From assembly GCA_022563885.1 (NCBI GenBank), contig JADFMM010000022.1, positions 1-39,264 of the forward strand: a stretch of 39,264 nt of DNA, given 5' to 3'. A program made the translations under genes and the position numbers. The notes beneath the pieces were generated by a model. It saw only the letters and a program-made list of their open reading frames with translations, was not told where the DNA came from and did not search any database. Every line of letters begins with the position of its first letter. Position 1 is the stretch's first letter. Origin of the DNA: Planctomycetota bacterium. Lineage in GTDB: Bacteria > Planctomycetota > Phycisphaerae > Sedimentisphaerales > Anaerobacaceae. This document shows, in pieces, positions 18,694-27,941 of the stretch.

Positions 18694-19350
18694 CTATCGA
18701 TTCATAAACTGAGCCATGGCGGCTTTCCTTTCCTCAGACGACATTTCCTTGAGTCCGGCGATATCCGCAGGTGAAAAGTTCTTCGCCCGCTCGGCAGTCG
18801 GTTTAGGGCCGGGTCCCACCTTGGGACCGGCTCTACGACCCTGACCTCCTGGACGTGCCGGACGTTCCGACCGTCCGGGCGGGCCCCCAGGAGAGGGACC
18901 GGCCGACCCGCCGTCAATGGGTGCGAAGGTGCTCTTCTTACCCTCCCATTCGACTGTCACCAACGTCGATTCGATGGCCACGATTTTGGCGTCCTTGACC
19001 TTGTCCCCCACGCTGTACCACTTGCCGTTGATCAACGCCGACTGTCCCATGATGCCTTGCACCGCCGCCACCGGATTTTGCTTGGGGGGCGCGGGTGCGA
19101 AGAGGTTGGTCTTTTTCAGTTGCGCCACACTGTTGAAGTCCTGGGCCAGATACGCTTTCACGGTCGCTTCATTGGGTTCGTCGGCCGTCAGGCTCCGGAG
19201 TGTCAGAGAGGTCACCCGCTCGGCCAGGAAGAATCGCAGGCCGTGGGCGATCAGAAACGCGATACTCAGGGCCGCGGCTGCGAGTAACAGTCCTGCGAGG
19301 TACTGCCGGTCTTGCCTGCCTGTTCGGGTTCTCATGGCTGGGTTCGTCAT
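18694..19350 (-). CDS. gspC: Type II secretion inner-membrane protein GspC-like
   Basis: A 218-residue protein with one membrane helix (about 18-40) and a periplasmic part. The segment from NLFAPAPPK through ALINGKWYSVGDKVKD to STFAPI is the homology-region type found in GspC and PilP, which binds the secretin N0 domain. A Pro/Gly/Arg-rich linker and a short helical C-terminus (FSPADIAGLKEMSSEE) follow instead of the PDZ or coiled-coil end seen in classical GspC. Its start overlaps the gspM stop (ATGA). Assignment rests on the homology-region pattern plus position between gspM and gspD. Confidence 0.8.
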   Translation of the reverse strand: MTNPAMRTRTGRQDRQYLAGLLLAAAALSIAFLIAHGLRFFLAERVTSLTLRSLTADEPNEATVKAYLAQDFNSVAQLKKTNLFAPAPPKQNPVAAVQGIMGQSALINGKWYSVGDKVKDAKIVAIESTLVTVEWEGKKSTFAPIDGGSAGPSPGGPPGRSERPARPGGQGRRAGPKVGPGPKPTAERAKNFSPADIAGLKEMSSEERKAAMAQFMNR

Positions 19351-19874
19351 TTCGCGTAGGTTGATAGGACCAGTTCGATGTCAATGTCGCCCCGATTTTT
19401 CGAGGGCTTCTTCGGATCACAGTCTATTTTCAGCGTCTCGATCCCGACGAAGTAGGGATTGGTCTTCAGCGACACCAGAAAATCGAGCAGTTGCCCGAAC
19501 TTGCACTTGCCCTTGACATGCAACAACAACCGTTGATAACCCGAGCCGCGTCGCTTGCCTTTGCTGTCCAGTTGGAGCGGTTCCGCCTTGATGCCGCTCT
19601 TCTTGATGAGGGTACTCATTCGATCCCGGAACAGGAACTTCTGCTTCTCCTCGGCCTCGGGCATCTTGAAGGTGGGCACGATGGCCAACAGGGCCGCCTG
19701 CTTGGGTCCCGTCCCCTGCGCTGCATCTTGAAGGAGCGTCTCCGATTGGTGAATGGAACGTCGAAGGTCGCGCCAGTGGTTCAGCCACCGAGGCATATAC
19801 ACGGCCATGACCATCGCCACCAAGCAGGCAGCCCCAATCTTGAGGGTTCGTTTGTCTTTCTCTGTCAATTGCAT
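19347..19874 (-). CDS. gspM: Type II secretion inner-membrane protein GspM-like
   Basis: A 175-residue protein with a short cytoplasmic start, a membrane helix (about 11-30), a coiled-coil stretch and a small alpha/beta domain ending in a run of beta-strand-like residues. This is the GspM/PilO layout; GspM pairs with GspL in the inner-membrane platform. Sequence conservation in the family is low, so position after gspL and before gspC is important evidence. AAGGAC lies upstream of the ATG. Four-base overlap with gspC. Confidence 0.78.
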   Translation of the reverse strand: MQLTEKDKRTLKIGAACLVAMVMAVYMPRWLNHWRDLRRSIHQSETLLQDAAQGTGPKQAALLAIVPTFKMPEAEEKQKFLFRDRMSTLIKKSGIKAEPLQLDSKGKRRGSGYQRLLLHVKGKCKFGQLLDFLVSLKTNPYFVGIETLKIDCDPKKPSKNRGDIDIELVLSTYAK

Positions 19875-19906
19875 CGCCGCGGATGTCCTTTAGCTGAATA
19901 CCAATA

Positions 19907-21391
19907 CTAGGACTTCGCACTCTTTAGCGTGAAGGTCTTGTAGTGGAAGGTCAGCGTAAACTCGAACTTCTTGGTCTTCTTATTGAAAGACGAGCGTGTC
20001 AGAATGACCTTGTCTATCCCCCTTTGACCCAGGAGCCCCTCTTGAAAGGTGTGTAGCTGCTTCTCCTGGTCGGCTCGGCCCTCTACCTTGATGGCCTGCC
20101 CTTCCTTGAAGTGCAAGCTGTCCAGGACGATACCGGACCCCTCCGCCGCGCCCATCTCCTGGAGCAAGGCCGGAACATTCAGACGCCGCCGCGCGATCTC
20201 TTTCTGGTGGGCCTTCTCTTGCAGTATCTGCCTCAGATCCGCGCCCTGGGTCAATTCCTCGAGCCGTTGGGCCTTGACGACATCGATCCCATAGAGCCCC
20301 GCCAACATGATCGCCATGGCGAGCAGCGCCACCACGGCCGCCACGCCTGTCGTGATGGATCGTCGCCTTTTGGCGTCCTGGGCGGGCGCGGCACAGTACC
20401 GATCGAATAGCCGCAGGCGTTGGGTGTCGCTGTCCAGGCAGGCGAGTGCCGCACCCAGGGCCAGACGGTACTCAAAGATCAGGTCGAGGGTGTCCGATTC
20501 GGAGTGCGTGACGAGGCGCTCCTGATCCGGCTGCAAGGGCGCCACGGACAGGCCTTGGGCATCCAGGGACTCAGCCAGCAGATTCATCTGCTCAGGGGTA
20601 TCCGTCGAGACATAAACCGGACGGGCACCGGCCTCGGAACCGTATCCGCTCAGGATTTCCCGGAGGTCTTGGACAAACAACTCGAATGGACTCAGCGCCT
20701 CTGGGGACTGCCCCTCCTGTTCCTGCTCGTCCCTAGGCCTCAGTGACGGCTCCACATCGGCCCACCCCACATCCATCACCGTGGCGTGAACAAGACTGCC
20801 CTCAGCCACGTTGCAGATCAGGGTCCGCCGCGATGTCACATCGATCAATACCGGATCCATGGCCTGGCGGGGACAGAGGTGTTTCCACAGCGCCACAAGC
20901 GCCTCGGCTTCCAATACCATCTCCGTTGGATTGATCTGATGGAGTTGATCGGCGACGGATTGGAGCAATCCCTTGCGGGCCGCCGCCAAGATCACCGAAC
21001 ACTGACCGGCCGTCCCCGGCCGGGTGCGCCAGGCGATGTCCATTTGTTCGATGGGAAGCGGCAATCGTGTCTCGGCCTGCATCCGGACCATGGCCTCCGT
21101 CTCTTGAGAGCCCACGGCAGGAATCGTGAACTCCTGGAAGGCCACACCGATCGATTCGACGCACAGCGCCACGGCTCTTTTGGAGGGCCGTTTCTTCGGG
21201 ATGCCCCCGGTCGTGACCAACTCGCATTGCCGTGCGAAGGACAGCCAGGTGTCCGTCGGATCGCCGCTCTTGGCCCACACCATTTCGATGCCTCCCGCTT
21301 TGGCGCGGACTTCGACCGCCTGTAAGGAGGTCTCGGACTTGGCCAGGACCACCACGGTTTCCCCCATCCTGAGTTCTGAGACTCGACTCAT
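19907..21391 (-). CDS. gspL: Type II secretion inner-membrane platform protein GspL
   Basis: The first 340 residues resemble the PilM/GspL actin-like cytoplasmic fold (AVALCVESIG, then AAARKGLLQSVADQL). A basic KRRRS leads into one membrane helix (about 346-368), then a coiled coil and a small periplasmic ferredoxin-like domain. GspL ties the GspE ATPase to the membrane. I chose the start at 21391, giving 494 residues, because its ATG overlaps the gspK stop as TGATG, a classic coupled junction; a frame opening at 21415 would lie inside gspK. Confidence 0.85.
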   Translation of the reverse strand: MSRVSELRMGETVVVLAKSETSLQAVEVRAKAGGIEMVWAKSGDPTDTWLSFARQCELVTTGGIPKKRPSKRAVALCVESIGVAFQEFTIPAVGSQETEAMVRMQAETRLPLPIEQMDIAWRTRPGTAGQCSVILAAARKGLLQSVADQLHQINPTEMVLEAEALVALWKHLCPRQAMDPVLIDVTSRRTLICNVAEGSLVHATVMDVGWADVEPSLRPRDEQEQEGQSPEALSPFELFVQDLREILSGYGSEAGARPVYVSTDTPEQMNLLAESLDAQGLSVAPLQPDQERLVTHSESDTLDLIFEYRLALGAALACLDSDTQRLRLFDRYCAAPAQDAKRRRSITTGVAAVVALLAMAIMLAGLYGIDVVKAQRLEELTQGADLRQILQEKAHQKEIARRRLNVPALLQEMGAAEGSGIVLDSLHFKEGQAIKVEGRADQEKQLHTFQEGLLGQRGIDKVILTRSSFNKKTKKFEFTLTFHYKTFTLKSAKS

Positions 21392-22677
21392 CAGAAACGT
21401 ACTCCTTGATACCAATACCGTATTGCGATGGGATTGGCACTACGATCAACCACGGCCTCGACAACCTCCGTCGCACCGCTGATGCCGGTTCGATCCGCAG
21501 TGGCGACGCTGTAGATGCAAAAGAGATCGGATCGCACCGTCACCCGATCGACGATCTTCTTGAATTGGTTCCGGCTAAGCGACTCGACCTGCAGTAGGTC
21601 TGCCACGTTCGCGATGCCGCCGACGAAGCCCTCTCGGTAGTCGATGATGCTGAGTGCCAGTTCGTCGTTGCCCTGCGGCGACTCCAAGAGCGCCATCAGT
21701 ACCTCCTTGGGGGCCGTATTGACGTTGACGCGAACCGGGGCATTGTTGTCATCAAAAATGGTGATCGAATCCACAATGTTGCGAAACGTGTCCTGGTCCA
21801 GTGGCGTCGGATCATCGGGATCGCCGCCCTGGGACTGTTTGTCGGGGCCCAGGATGTCTGCGCTGCTCTCAAATCCCGAGTTTCTATTGTCGACGATCCA
21901 CTGGGCCTGACCGGAGGTCAGACTGAGGCTGCGTTCCAATTCCCCTTGATCCGCGCTGTTGATGTTGATGCGGGGTTGACCGGCACTATTGGTATTCTTC
22001 TTCTCGCCGTAGCAGCTCAGAAAGGCGATCCATCCCTGGTCGAGTTCACTGTCACCATTGTCCATGGGCAGGCTCTCATCGCCATCCCGTTCATTCAGAT
22101 CGAGCACGCCGTTGAAGTTGGTGTCTTCACCGTAGAGCAGATCTTCAGTGACACCCTTGACCAGGAGGAGTTCGCGGATGGTCCGGAAGGGGCCGTTGCG
22201 ACACTCATAGGGAAAGGTCAGATTGCGATAGTAACCGGTCTCGACGCCCTGGTCAGAGGGCCGACTGTTCTCATCCCGCCAATCCAGAATCGCGTCGGCA
22301 ATGGGCTCCTCCATGTCAGGCAGGGCCATGAGCTGCTGCTTAGTGGCCCCATTGATGTCGAGCTTGCCCGACTCATCGAGAACACGGACCGTAAAATGAC
22401 AAGCGCTGAGGCTGATGTCGGTAAAATCTTCGTCGTTGTCACTCCAGAGATCGGACAGACTATCGGTGCTCGTCACGTCCTCTTTGAGTATCGCGATGGC
22501 CGTCTCGACACCGGCTCGCGCCCCCCATTGGCACCGGAGAGATTGAGCCTGATAGTGTGCCATTTTGGTGTGCAGACGACTCGTCCTGCCAACAGTGGCG
22601 GCCATGATCATGAGCAGGACAACCACCCACAAGACCGTCACCAGCACCAAACCTCTTTGTTTCTTCTCTCGCGACAT
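21391..22677 (-). CDS. gspK: Minor pseudopilin GspK
   Basis: A 428-residue protein with a short leader ending at Gly9 and a hydrophobic helix starting LVLVTVLWVVVLLM. It lacks the Glu at position 5 of the mature chain, as GspK usually does. The large globular domain contains the helix-hairpin-helix-like segments typical of GspK (KLDINGATKQQLMALPDM, and RININSADQGELERSL). GspK caps the pseudopilus with GspI and GspJ. The start is two bases past the gspJ stop; the stop overlaps gspL. Confidence 0.88.
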   Translation of the reverse strand: MSREKKQRGLVLVTVLWVVVLLMIMAATVGRTSRLHTKMAHYQAQSLRCQWGARAGVETAIAILKEDVTSTDSLSDLWSDNDEDFTDISLSACHFTVRVLDESGKLDINGATKQQLMALPDMEEPIADAILDWRDENSRPSDQGVETGYYRNLTFPYECRNGPFRTIRELLLVKGVTEDLLYGEDTNFNGVLDLNERDGDESLPMDNGDSELDQGWIAFLSCYGEKKNTNSAGQPRININSADQGELERSLSLTSGQAQWIVDNRNSGFESSADILGPDKQSQGGDPDDPTPLDQDTFRNIVDSITIFDDNNAPVRVNVNTAPKEVLMALLESPQGNDELALSIIDYREGFVGGIANVADLLQVESLSRNQFKKIVDRVTVRSDLFCIYSVATADRTGISGATEVVEAVVDRSANPIAIRYWYQGVRF

Positions 22678-22679
22678 CG

Positions 22680-23492
22680 CTACCTCGCCCCTCCGCGCTC
22701 ATTCCGAGAAGCAGCGTTGTTCGAGGCCCCGCCTCGATTCCCGCCACCACCCCCTGCAGAGTTGTTCGAGGCGCCGCCTCGATTCCCGCCGCCACCCCCT
22801 CCAGACCCGCTGTCCATCTGACCCGTCGCACGCTTCAAGGTGACGAGTACCGTTTCGAGCAGCGGCGGTTTTTCCGGGTCGACGGCTAGGCCCAGCGTCA
22901 CTTCCACCAGTTCCGGCAGCGTCTGGCTGTCTTGGGCCCAGTGTTCCTGCCACTCCTGACCATCGTGAAAGCGGGCCTTGAACAGGCCGATGCCTTCGGC
23001 CATGACAGACAAGATACCGCCACGTTCACCGTCACGATCACCCCGGCCCTGGCCCTCAGGATGGGGATTGGGCTGATGACGTCTCATGAGGGCCGAGCGT
23101 CGCTCGGTCTGCTGCAAGAAATACTCCACTTCACACACGTCTCCCTCTGGCTCCGCGGGCCGGGCCTTGGTTCGCGAGAGGCAGTAAAAGGTCAGAAAGA
23201 GTTGATCCTCCGAACCGGAAGGCTCGAGCGTGGCCACAAACTTCTGGCGTCTGGCCTCCTTATCCCGATAGACGTTTTTCAGGTCCCGCCGTAGACTCGC
23301 CGCCGCGAAACGCAACTCCGCCGCGCGATCGGAATGCGTCTGGATCCGGGTACTGGTGGTGGACATCGTCTTCAGACTGCTCATGGCCACGACCGTCACG
23401 AAGGATGCGATGATGAGCGTCACCAGGACCTCGACCAGAGTAAATCCCCGATCTTCCACCGGCCATATCCGATCATTCTTTCCTGGCCTCAC
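22680..23492 (-). CDS. gspJ: Minor pseudopilin GspJ with Gly/Asn-rich repeat tail
   Basis: A 270-residue pseudopilin. The prepilin site is at Gly16 followed by FTLVEVLVTLIIA, with Glu at position 5. The body matches GspJ in size and in its early MSTTSTRIQTHSDRAAELR region. The last 40 residues or so are unusual: two copies of GGGGGNRGGASNN and a GGAR end, encoded by a 45-base direct repeat. The start codon is GTG, overlapping the gspI stop (GTGA). Confidence 0.85.
   Translation of the reverse strand: MRPGKNDRIWPVEDRGFTLVEVLVTLIIASFVTVVAMSSLKTMSTTSTRIQTHSDRAAELRFAAASLRRDLKNVYRDKEARRQKFVATLEPSGSEDQLFLTFYCLSRTKARPAEPEGDVCEVEYFLQQTERRSALMRRHQPNPHPEGQGRGDRDGERGGILSVMAEGIGLFKARFHDGQEWQEHWAQDSQTLPELVEVTLGLAVDPEKPPLLETVLVTLKRATGQMDSGSGGGGGGNRGGASNNSAGGGGGNRGGASNNAASRNERGGAR
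22717..22806. repeat. Two-copy 45-base direct repeat in gspJ
   Basis: Copies span 22717-22761 and 22762-22806 and differ at four of 45 positions. In gspJ they encode the GGGGGNRGGASNN units of the C-terminal tail. Confidence 0.9.
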
Positions 23493-23884
23493 AGCAACAG
23501 CCCTCCCGTGTCGTTGAGTCTAGTCACCACCACGAGTTGCTTGGGGCGGCTCCGGTCGACCCAGATGACCGCGATCGTCACCTGGTAGAGCTGATCCACT
23601 TCCAGATAGCGGGTCACAACCCGCCAACGGTAACCGGGCGCCAACTCACCAAAGTCCCCTTCCGTCTGACCGCTCTGGATGAACGCAGCGACGCCCATAT
23701 GGTCAATCATGGTCAACTGTCGGTCCAGCAAGGCGGCGCCTCGCTCATACTGACTGTCCTGACGCGTTGCCACCAGGGCGCGCGAACCGATCGCGCCCAC
23801 GGTCACCACGACGCCTGAAAGGATCGCGCTGGCGACCAGGGCCTCGACCAGACTAAAACCAGTTCTAGCATTCGTCCGTTTCAT
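23489..23884 (-). CDS. gspI: Minor pseudopilin GspI
   Basis: A 131-residue pseudopilin. The leader ends at Gly9, followed by FSLVEALVASAILSG, the usual GspI start with Glu5. Length and the short C-terminal domain fit GspI. It nucleates the pseudopilus tip with GspJ and GspK. Four-base overlaps with both gspH (ATGA) and gspJ (GTGA) indicate coupled translation. Confidence 0.85.
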   Translation of the reverse strand: MKRTNARTGFSLVEALVASAILSGVVVTVGAIGSRALVATRQDSQYERGAALLDRQLTMIDHMGVAAFIQSGQTEGDFGELAPGYRWRVVTRYLEVDQLYQVTIAVIWVDRSRPKQLVVVTRLNDTGGLLL

Positions 23885-24504
23885 TGCGCATCCAAATCGA
23901 TGGTGGTACTACCCAGATCCTTGGCCTCGCCCTTCACAAAACGTGCCTTTCCCGTGGAGGGCGAGATACCGATGCTGTAGTGTGTCACGCCGTTGCCTAT
24001 CTGAATGGCGGCGGTGTCCGCGGTGCCGTCGGGGTAGAAGGTGAGGGTCTGCCGGGCCCCGCTCTCGGAATCCCCGCCTCGCCGCCGGGCCTGGACCAGG
24101 ACAGCTTCCAAGTCGACTTGCGGCGCCAACTGCACCGGCCGGCAGAAGGGATTGCTCACAACGATCTGTTCCGACGTCTCGCTTCGTAGATTGAATTGAG
24201 TCGTTTCCAGCCAGACCCGTTTTTGCTCCTTGTCAAACACCATGCGCATCGACGCCTGCTTTTCAATGGCAGCCACGCGTGCGTACTGGGCCATGGTGTA
24301 GATGCCCCGTGCCGCCCGAGTGACCAATAGTTTTTGATAGGTCCCAACGTAAAGTCCCCCTCCCAGACCCGTGGCGACCGAGAGCACCACCAGCACCACC
24401 AAGAGTTCCAGCAGGGTAAAGCCCTCCTGGGGGAGATGGAGATCGCGACATTTCTTGTCAATCGGCTCTGTCATGGGTGGGTCAGCCCGATGAGACTCAG
24501 TCAT
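23881..24504 (-). CDS. gspH: Minor pseudopilin GspH
   Basis: A 207-residue pseudopilin with the prepilin site G/FTLLELLVVLVVLSV at Gly28. The leader is long; a second ATG ten codons in would shorten it to 18 residues, but neither start has a clear ribosome site. The body has the GspH pattern of an early MAQYARVAAIEKQ helix and a beta-rich domain. The start lies inside gspG, overlapping by eight bases. Confidence 0.82.
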   Translation of the reverse strand: MTESHRADPPMTEPIDKKCRDLHLPQEGFTLLELLVVLVVLSVATGLGGGLYVGTYQKLLVTRAARGIYTMAQYARVAAIEKQASMRMVFDKEQKRVWLETTQFNLRSETSEQIVVSNPFCRPVQLAPQVDLEAVLVQARRRGGDSESGARQTLTFYPDGTADTAAIQIGNGVTHYSIGISPSTGKARFVKGEAKDLGSTTIDLDAQ

Positions 24505-24922
24505 TGTAAATGTCAGCGTTTTCGTCCTCGCCCCCCTCCTGGCCGTCCGCCCCGGTACAGATCAGATCGAAGCTACCGGGATTGATCTGCCCGTCGAGGA
24601 TATAGATATAGGGGTTGCCCCAGGGATCCACGATCTGACTGCGTTTCAAATAGGGCCCGCCCCATCCCGCGGCGTCACTGATATTTTCGACTAGCGCCTC
24701 AAGCCCTTCCGATTCGTCGGGATAACGCTCCACATCGAGGTAGAATCGGTTAATGGCATCTTCAATCATTGCCATCTTGGGCTTCACGATGTCCACCTTG
24801 GACTTGCCGATATGTCTGAGCAGATTAGGGACGAGAAAGCCGCCCAGCACGCTGAGAATGACGATCACTACGAGTAGTTCAACCAGGGTAAATGCTCTGC
24901 GCCTCTGCGCTTGATTGCTCAT
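24497..24922 (-). CDS. gspG: Major pseudopilin GspG
   Basis: A 141-residue protein. The prepilin site is FTLVELLVVIVILSVLGG with Glu5. The residue before the cleavage point is Ala10 where Gly is the rule. Further GspG hallmarks are the RYPDESEGLEAL loop, GGPYLKRSQIVDPWGNPY and an acidic end (GGEDENADIYND) of the kind that binds calcium. GspG forms the shaft of the pseudopilus. It sits 11 bases after gspF. Confidence 0.92.
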   Translation of the reverse strand: MSNQAQRRRAFTLVELLVVIVILSVLGGFLVPNLLRHIGKSKVDIVKPKMAMIEDAINRFYLDVERYPDESEGLEALVENISDAAGWGGPYLKRSQIVDPWGNPYIYILDGQINPGSFDLICTGADGQEGGEDENADIYND

Positions 24923-24933
24923 GTCTGATACTC

Positions 24934-26190
24934 CTAACCCAATCCGCCTAGGTCCATGGAAACCATGGGCAACAAGGTGGCAACAACAATGAACGCGACA
25001 ACGAGTGCCAACAGCAAGATTAACAGCGCCGGAAAGATGGACATGAAGCGGTTGATGGCCGCATCGGCTTCGTCGTCGAAGGTGTCCGCAGCACTCAGCA
25101 ACAACTCGTCCAATTTGCCCGTCTGCTCCCCGACCGCCACGATCTGAACCAGGAGCGGCGGGAATGAACCCGACCGGTCCAAGGGGGCCGCCAGGGACTC
25201 ACCCCGCTTGACCTCTTCCGCCACCGCATCGATCTCCCGCGCCAGGACCTCGTTGCCCAAGGTGTCGCGCACGACGGCGAGAGCATCGAGGATGGTCACG
25301 CCCCCTGCCGTCAAGGCGCCCAGGGTCCGCGCGAAACGCCCCACCGCGATCGTCTTGAGCACGGTGCCCAGGATGGGAATCCGTATACGAAAGGCGTCCC
25401 ACTGCAGCCGGCCCTCCGTGCGAATCCAACGAATCAACTGAACCGTAGCGATGACCAGCGCCACCGTCGCCAGGCCGCCAAAGAGGGTCGTAAACATGGC
25501 CTTCACCACATCGCTCATCGTGAGCAACATGCGAGTCGGTAGAGGCATCAGCGCCGGATCCATGTCCATCGTCGCCATGATCCCCGGCAGGATCCAGGTC
25601 ACAATCACCGTCACCGAGACCAAGCCCAGAACAAGAACGAACATGGGATAGGCGGAGGCGTTCTTCATGTTGGTGACCACCTTGTCCTCGCGTTTGAGAA
25701 TCTCGGCCAGTTGAGTGGTGGTCTCTTCGAGGATGCCCCCGGTTTCGCCCACGCGGACCATGGAGAGGTAGAGGGGGCTGAAGACCTCTTTATGTTCGGC
25801 CATGGCCTCGGAGAGAGACAGGCCCCCATGCACCGACTGGACCAGGTCATCGAGCAGGTCCCGCATCACCGGTTTCTTCTGCTGGTCGCGCAGCAGTTCC
25901 AGGCAGTTCATCAGGGGCAAGCCCGCCCGCAGCGCCGTGCTGAACTGATTGGTCATGGAGACCAAATCCTTGCTCCGCACCCGCCGTCTGCCCAGAAAGG
26001 ATCGAGCAGACGCGGGGAGATCCTCCCCGAGGGAACGATGCTCCTGGGGCTGACCCGCGTCCAACAACTCGGTCACGAAGCGTCCCTGATGGGACAGCAG
26101 CGCCACCGCGCTCTTGCGGTCCAGCGCATCGATGGCGCCGGCCACCGTCGCCCCTCCCTTGTCAATGGCTTGGTACGAAAATTGAGTCAA
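24934..26190 (-). CDS. gspF: Type II secretion inner-membrane protein GspF
   Basis: At 418 residues, a standard GspF/PilC with two T2SSF domains, each with the pattern FxxxLxxxLxxGxPLxxxL or GGVTILDALAVVRD, and three membrane helices (about 170-190, 220-240 and 385-410). GspF is the multipass platform protein contacting GspE. The start is TTG (TTGACTCAATTT), supported by AGGGA just upstream and by agreement with the family start (FSYQAIDKGG). It lies 35 bases after gspE. Confidence 0.9.
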   Translation of the reverse strand: MTQFSYQAIDKGGATVAGAIDALDRKSAVALLSHQGRFVTELLDAGQPQEHRSLGEDLPASARSFLGRRRVRSKDLVSMTNQFSTALRAGLPLMNCLELLRDQQKKPVMRDLLDDLVQSVHGGLSLSEAMAEHKEVFSPLYLSMVRVGETGGILEETTTQLAEILKREDKVVTNMKNASAYPMFVLVLGLVSVTVIVTWILPGIMATMDMDPALMPLPTRMLLTMSDVVKAMFTTLFGGLATVALVIATVQLIRWIRTEGRLQWDAFRIRIPILGTVLKTIAVGRFARTLGALTAGGVTILDALAVVRDTLGNEVLAREIDAVAEEVKRGESLAAPLDRSGSFPPLLVQIVAVGEQTGKLDELLLSAADTFDDEADAAINRFMSIFPALLILLLALVVAFIVVATLLPMVSMDLGGLG

Positions 26191-26225
26191 TCGAATCCCT
26201 GTAACCCTTCGGGGCGGCCGTACCC

Positions 26226-27941
26226 TTAGTCTTCCTCACCGATGGTTTTCGACACTCGAAATACCTCATCGGGAGAGGTCAGCCCGGCGATTACCTTTTC
26301 CAGCCCGTCGTGAAGCATGCTCACGTGGTCTTCCGATGCCGCCCGGTTGATCTGGTCCGTGGTGGGACGGGTAGGGATCAGGTCGCGCAGTTTGCGATTG
26401 ATTCGCAAGAGTTCAAACATCCCTGCCCGGCCCGTCATGCCCGTCTGATTGCAGTGGGTGCATCCGCGTCCGTGGTAAAACTGCGTTTCGGCCGGGAGTG
26501 TCATTGATCCATTTCTCAGGCTGTCGATAAGGTTTTGATCGGGCTGGTAGGCCTCTTTGCACCGGAGACATATCTTGCGAATGAGGCGTTGACCCAAGAT
26601 GGCCTCGACCGAGCTGGCGATGAGAAAGGGTTCAATCCCCATGTCAATCAGACGCGTAATGGCGCCGGCCGCATCATTGGTGTGGAGCGTCGAAAAGACC
26701 AGATGCCCCGTCAGTGCCGCCCGGATGGCGATGTCCGCCGTCTCACGGTCACGAATCTCACCGACCATGACCACGTCGGGATCATGCCGCAAGATGTGTC
26801 GCAGGCCCGTGGCGAAGGTCAGGCCCCGTTTGGGATTGACCGGCATCTGACAGACACCATCCAATTGATACTCCACCGGATCCTCAATCGTGATCATCTT
26901 GACCGACGGTGAAAAGATCTCCTTCAAGGAGGCGTAGAGCGTCGTCGTCTTGCCACAGCCCGTGGGTCCCGTGACCAACACGATGCCATGGGTCTTGCGG
27001 AGACTCTGTTCCCACCCCTGCCGGCACACCGCGTTCATGCCCAGGTCTTCCAGGCCAATCAGGGCGGCCGTCTTGTCCATGATCCTCAACACGATCGATT
27101 CCCCGAACACCGTCGGTACGGTGGAAACACGCAGATCGATCCTCCCGTGGGGACCGGAAAACTCGATATGACCATCTTGGGGCATATAGCGTTCGGCGAT
27201 GTTCATGTTCGCCATGATCTTGATCCGAGAGACGATGGCGGCCTGCAAGCGCTTGGAGGAGGGTGTTTTCTCGATGAGAAGTCCATCCACACGGTACTTG
27301 ATCTTGACCTCCTTTTCGAAGGGCTCGATGTGGATATCACTGGCACGCTCATCCATCGCCTCCAGGATGATCAGATTGACCAGATTGACGAGCGAGGGCT
27401 CTTTCGCCAGCTTTTGCAGTTCCGCCGCCGAATAGTCGCCACTGTCCAGCGGGGCATCGGAGGCCTGCTCCGACGGCACCAGATCATCCAGCATCCGGGC
27501 CACATTGCTGCCATAGAAACGGAGTATGGCGTTCTCCATCTCCAGTGAATCGCAGTAGTAGCGACGGATCGAAGCGCCCGTGACGAGCCGAAGGTCCTCG
27601 ATGACCTCCACCTTGAAGGGATCTGTCATGGCCACCGCCAGGCGTCCCTGTTCGTACCAGAGGGGGAGTACATCGTGTTTGTTCACAAAATCTGCCGGAA
27701 CGAGCCCCACGACATCGGCCGTCACCGAGACCGAGGTCAGGTCAAGCTTCTCGATGCCGGCCTGGACGGCGAGCGCCTCAATCAACTGCGCTTGGGTCAC
27801 GTGGCCGAGATCGACCAGGATTTCCCCCAATCGCCTGGGCTTGAGCCGCTGCTCGGTCAGGGCCAGCTGGAGGATGGACTCATCGATATAAGACCGCTCA
27901 CAGAGCAGTTGTCCCAGTTTTTTTCTGCCATTGCTGATCAT
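26226..27941 (-). CDS. gspE: Type II secretion ATPase GspE
   Basis: A 571-residue secretion ATPase. The N-terminal MshEN-type domain (about 1-150) is followed by the ATPase: Walker A GPTGCGKTT (325-333), Asp box ITIEDPVEY (350-358), Walker B region RHDPDVVMVGEIRD (385-398) and His box TGHLVFSTLHTND (411-423). A four-cysteine metal site follows (CLRC near 458-461, then CTHC about 33 residues on), as in other GspE proteins. It powers pseudopilus assembly from the cytoplasmic face. First gene of the operon, with a probable promoter about 190 bases upstream. Confidence 0.94.
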   Translation of the reverse strand: MISNGRKKLGQLLCERSYIDESILQLALTEQRLKPRRLGEILVDLGHVTQAQLIEALAVQAGIEKLDLTSVSVTADVVGLVPADFVNKHDVLPLWYEQGRLAVAMTDPFKVEVIEDLRLVTGASIRRYYCDSLEMENAILRFYGSNVARMLDDLVPSEQASDAPLDSGDYSAAELQKLAKEPSLVNLVNLIILEAMDERASDIHIEPFEKEVKIKYRVDGLLIEKTPSSKRLQAAIVSRIKIMANMNIAERYMPQDGHIEFSGPHGRIDLRVSTVPTVFGESIVLRIMDKTAALIGLEDLGMNAVCRQGWEQSLRKTHGIVLVTGPTGCGKTTTLYASLKEIFSPSVKMITIEDPVEYQLDGVCQMPVNPKRGLTFATGLRHILRHDPDVVMVGEIRDRETADIAIRAALTGHLVFSTLHTNDAAGAITRLIDMGIEPFLIASSVEAILGQRLIRKICLRCKEAYQPDQNLIDSLRNGSMTLPAETQFYHGRGCTHCNQTGMTGRAGMFELLRINRKLRDLIPTRPTTDQINRAASEDHVSMLHDGLEKVIAGLTSPDEVFRVSKTIGEED

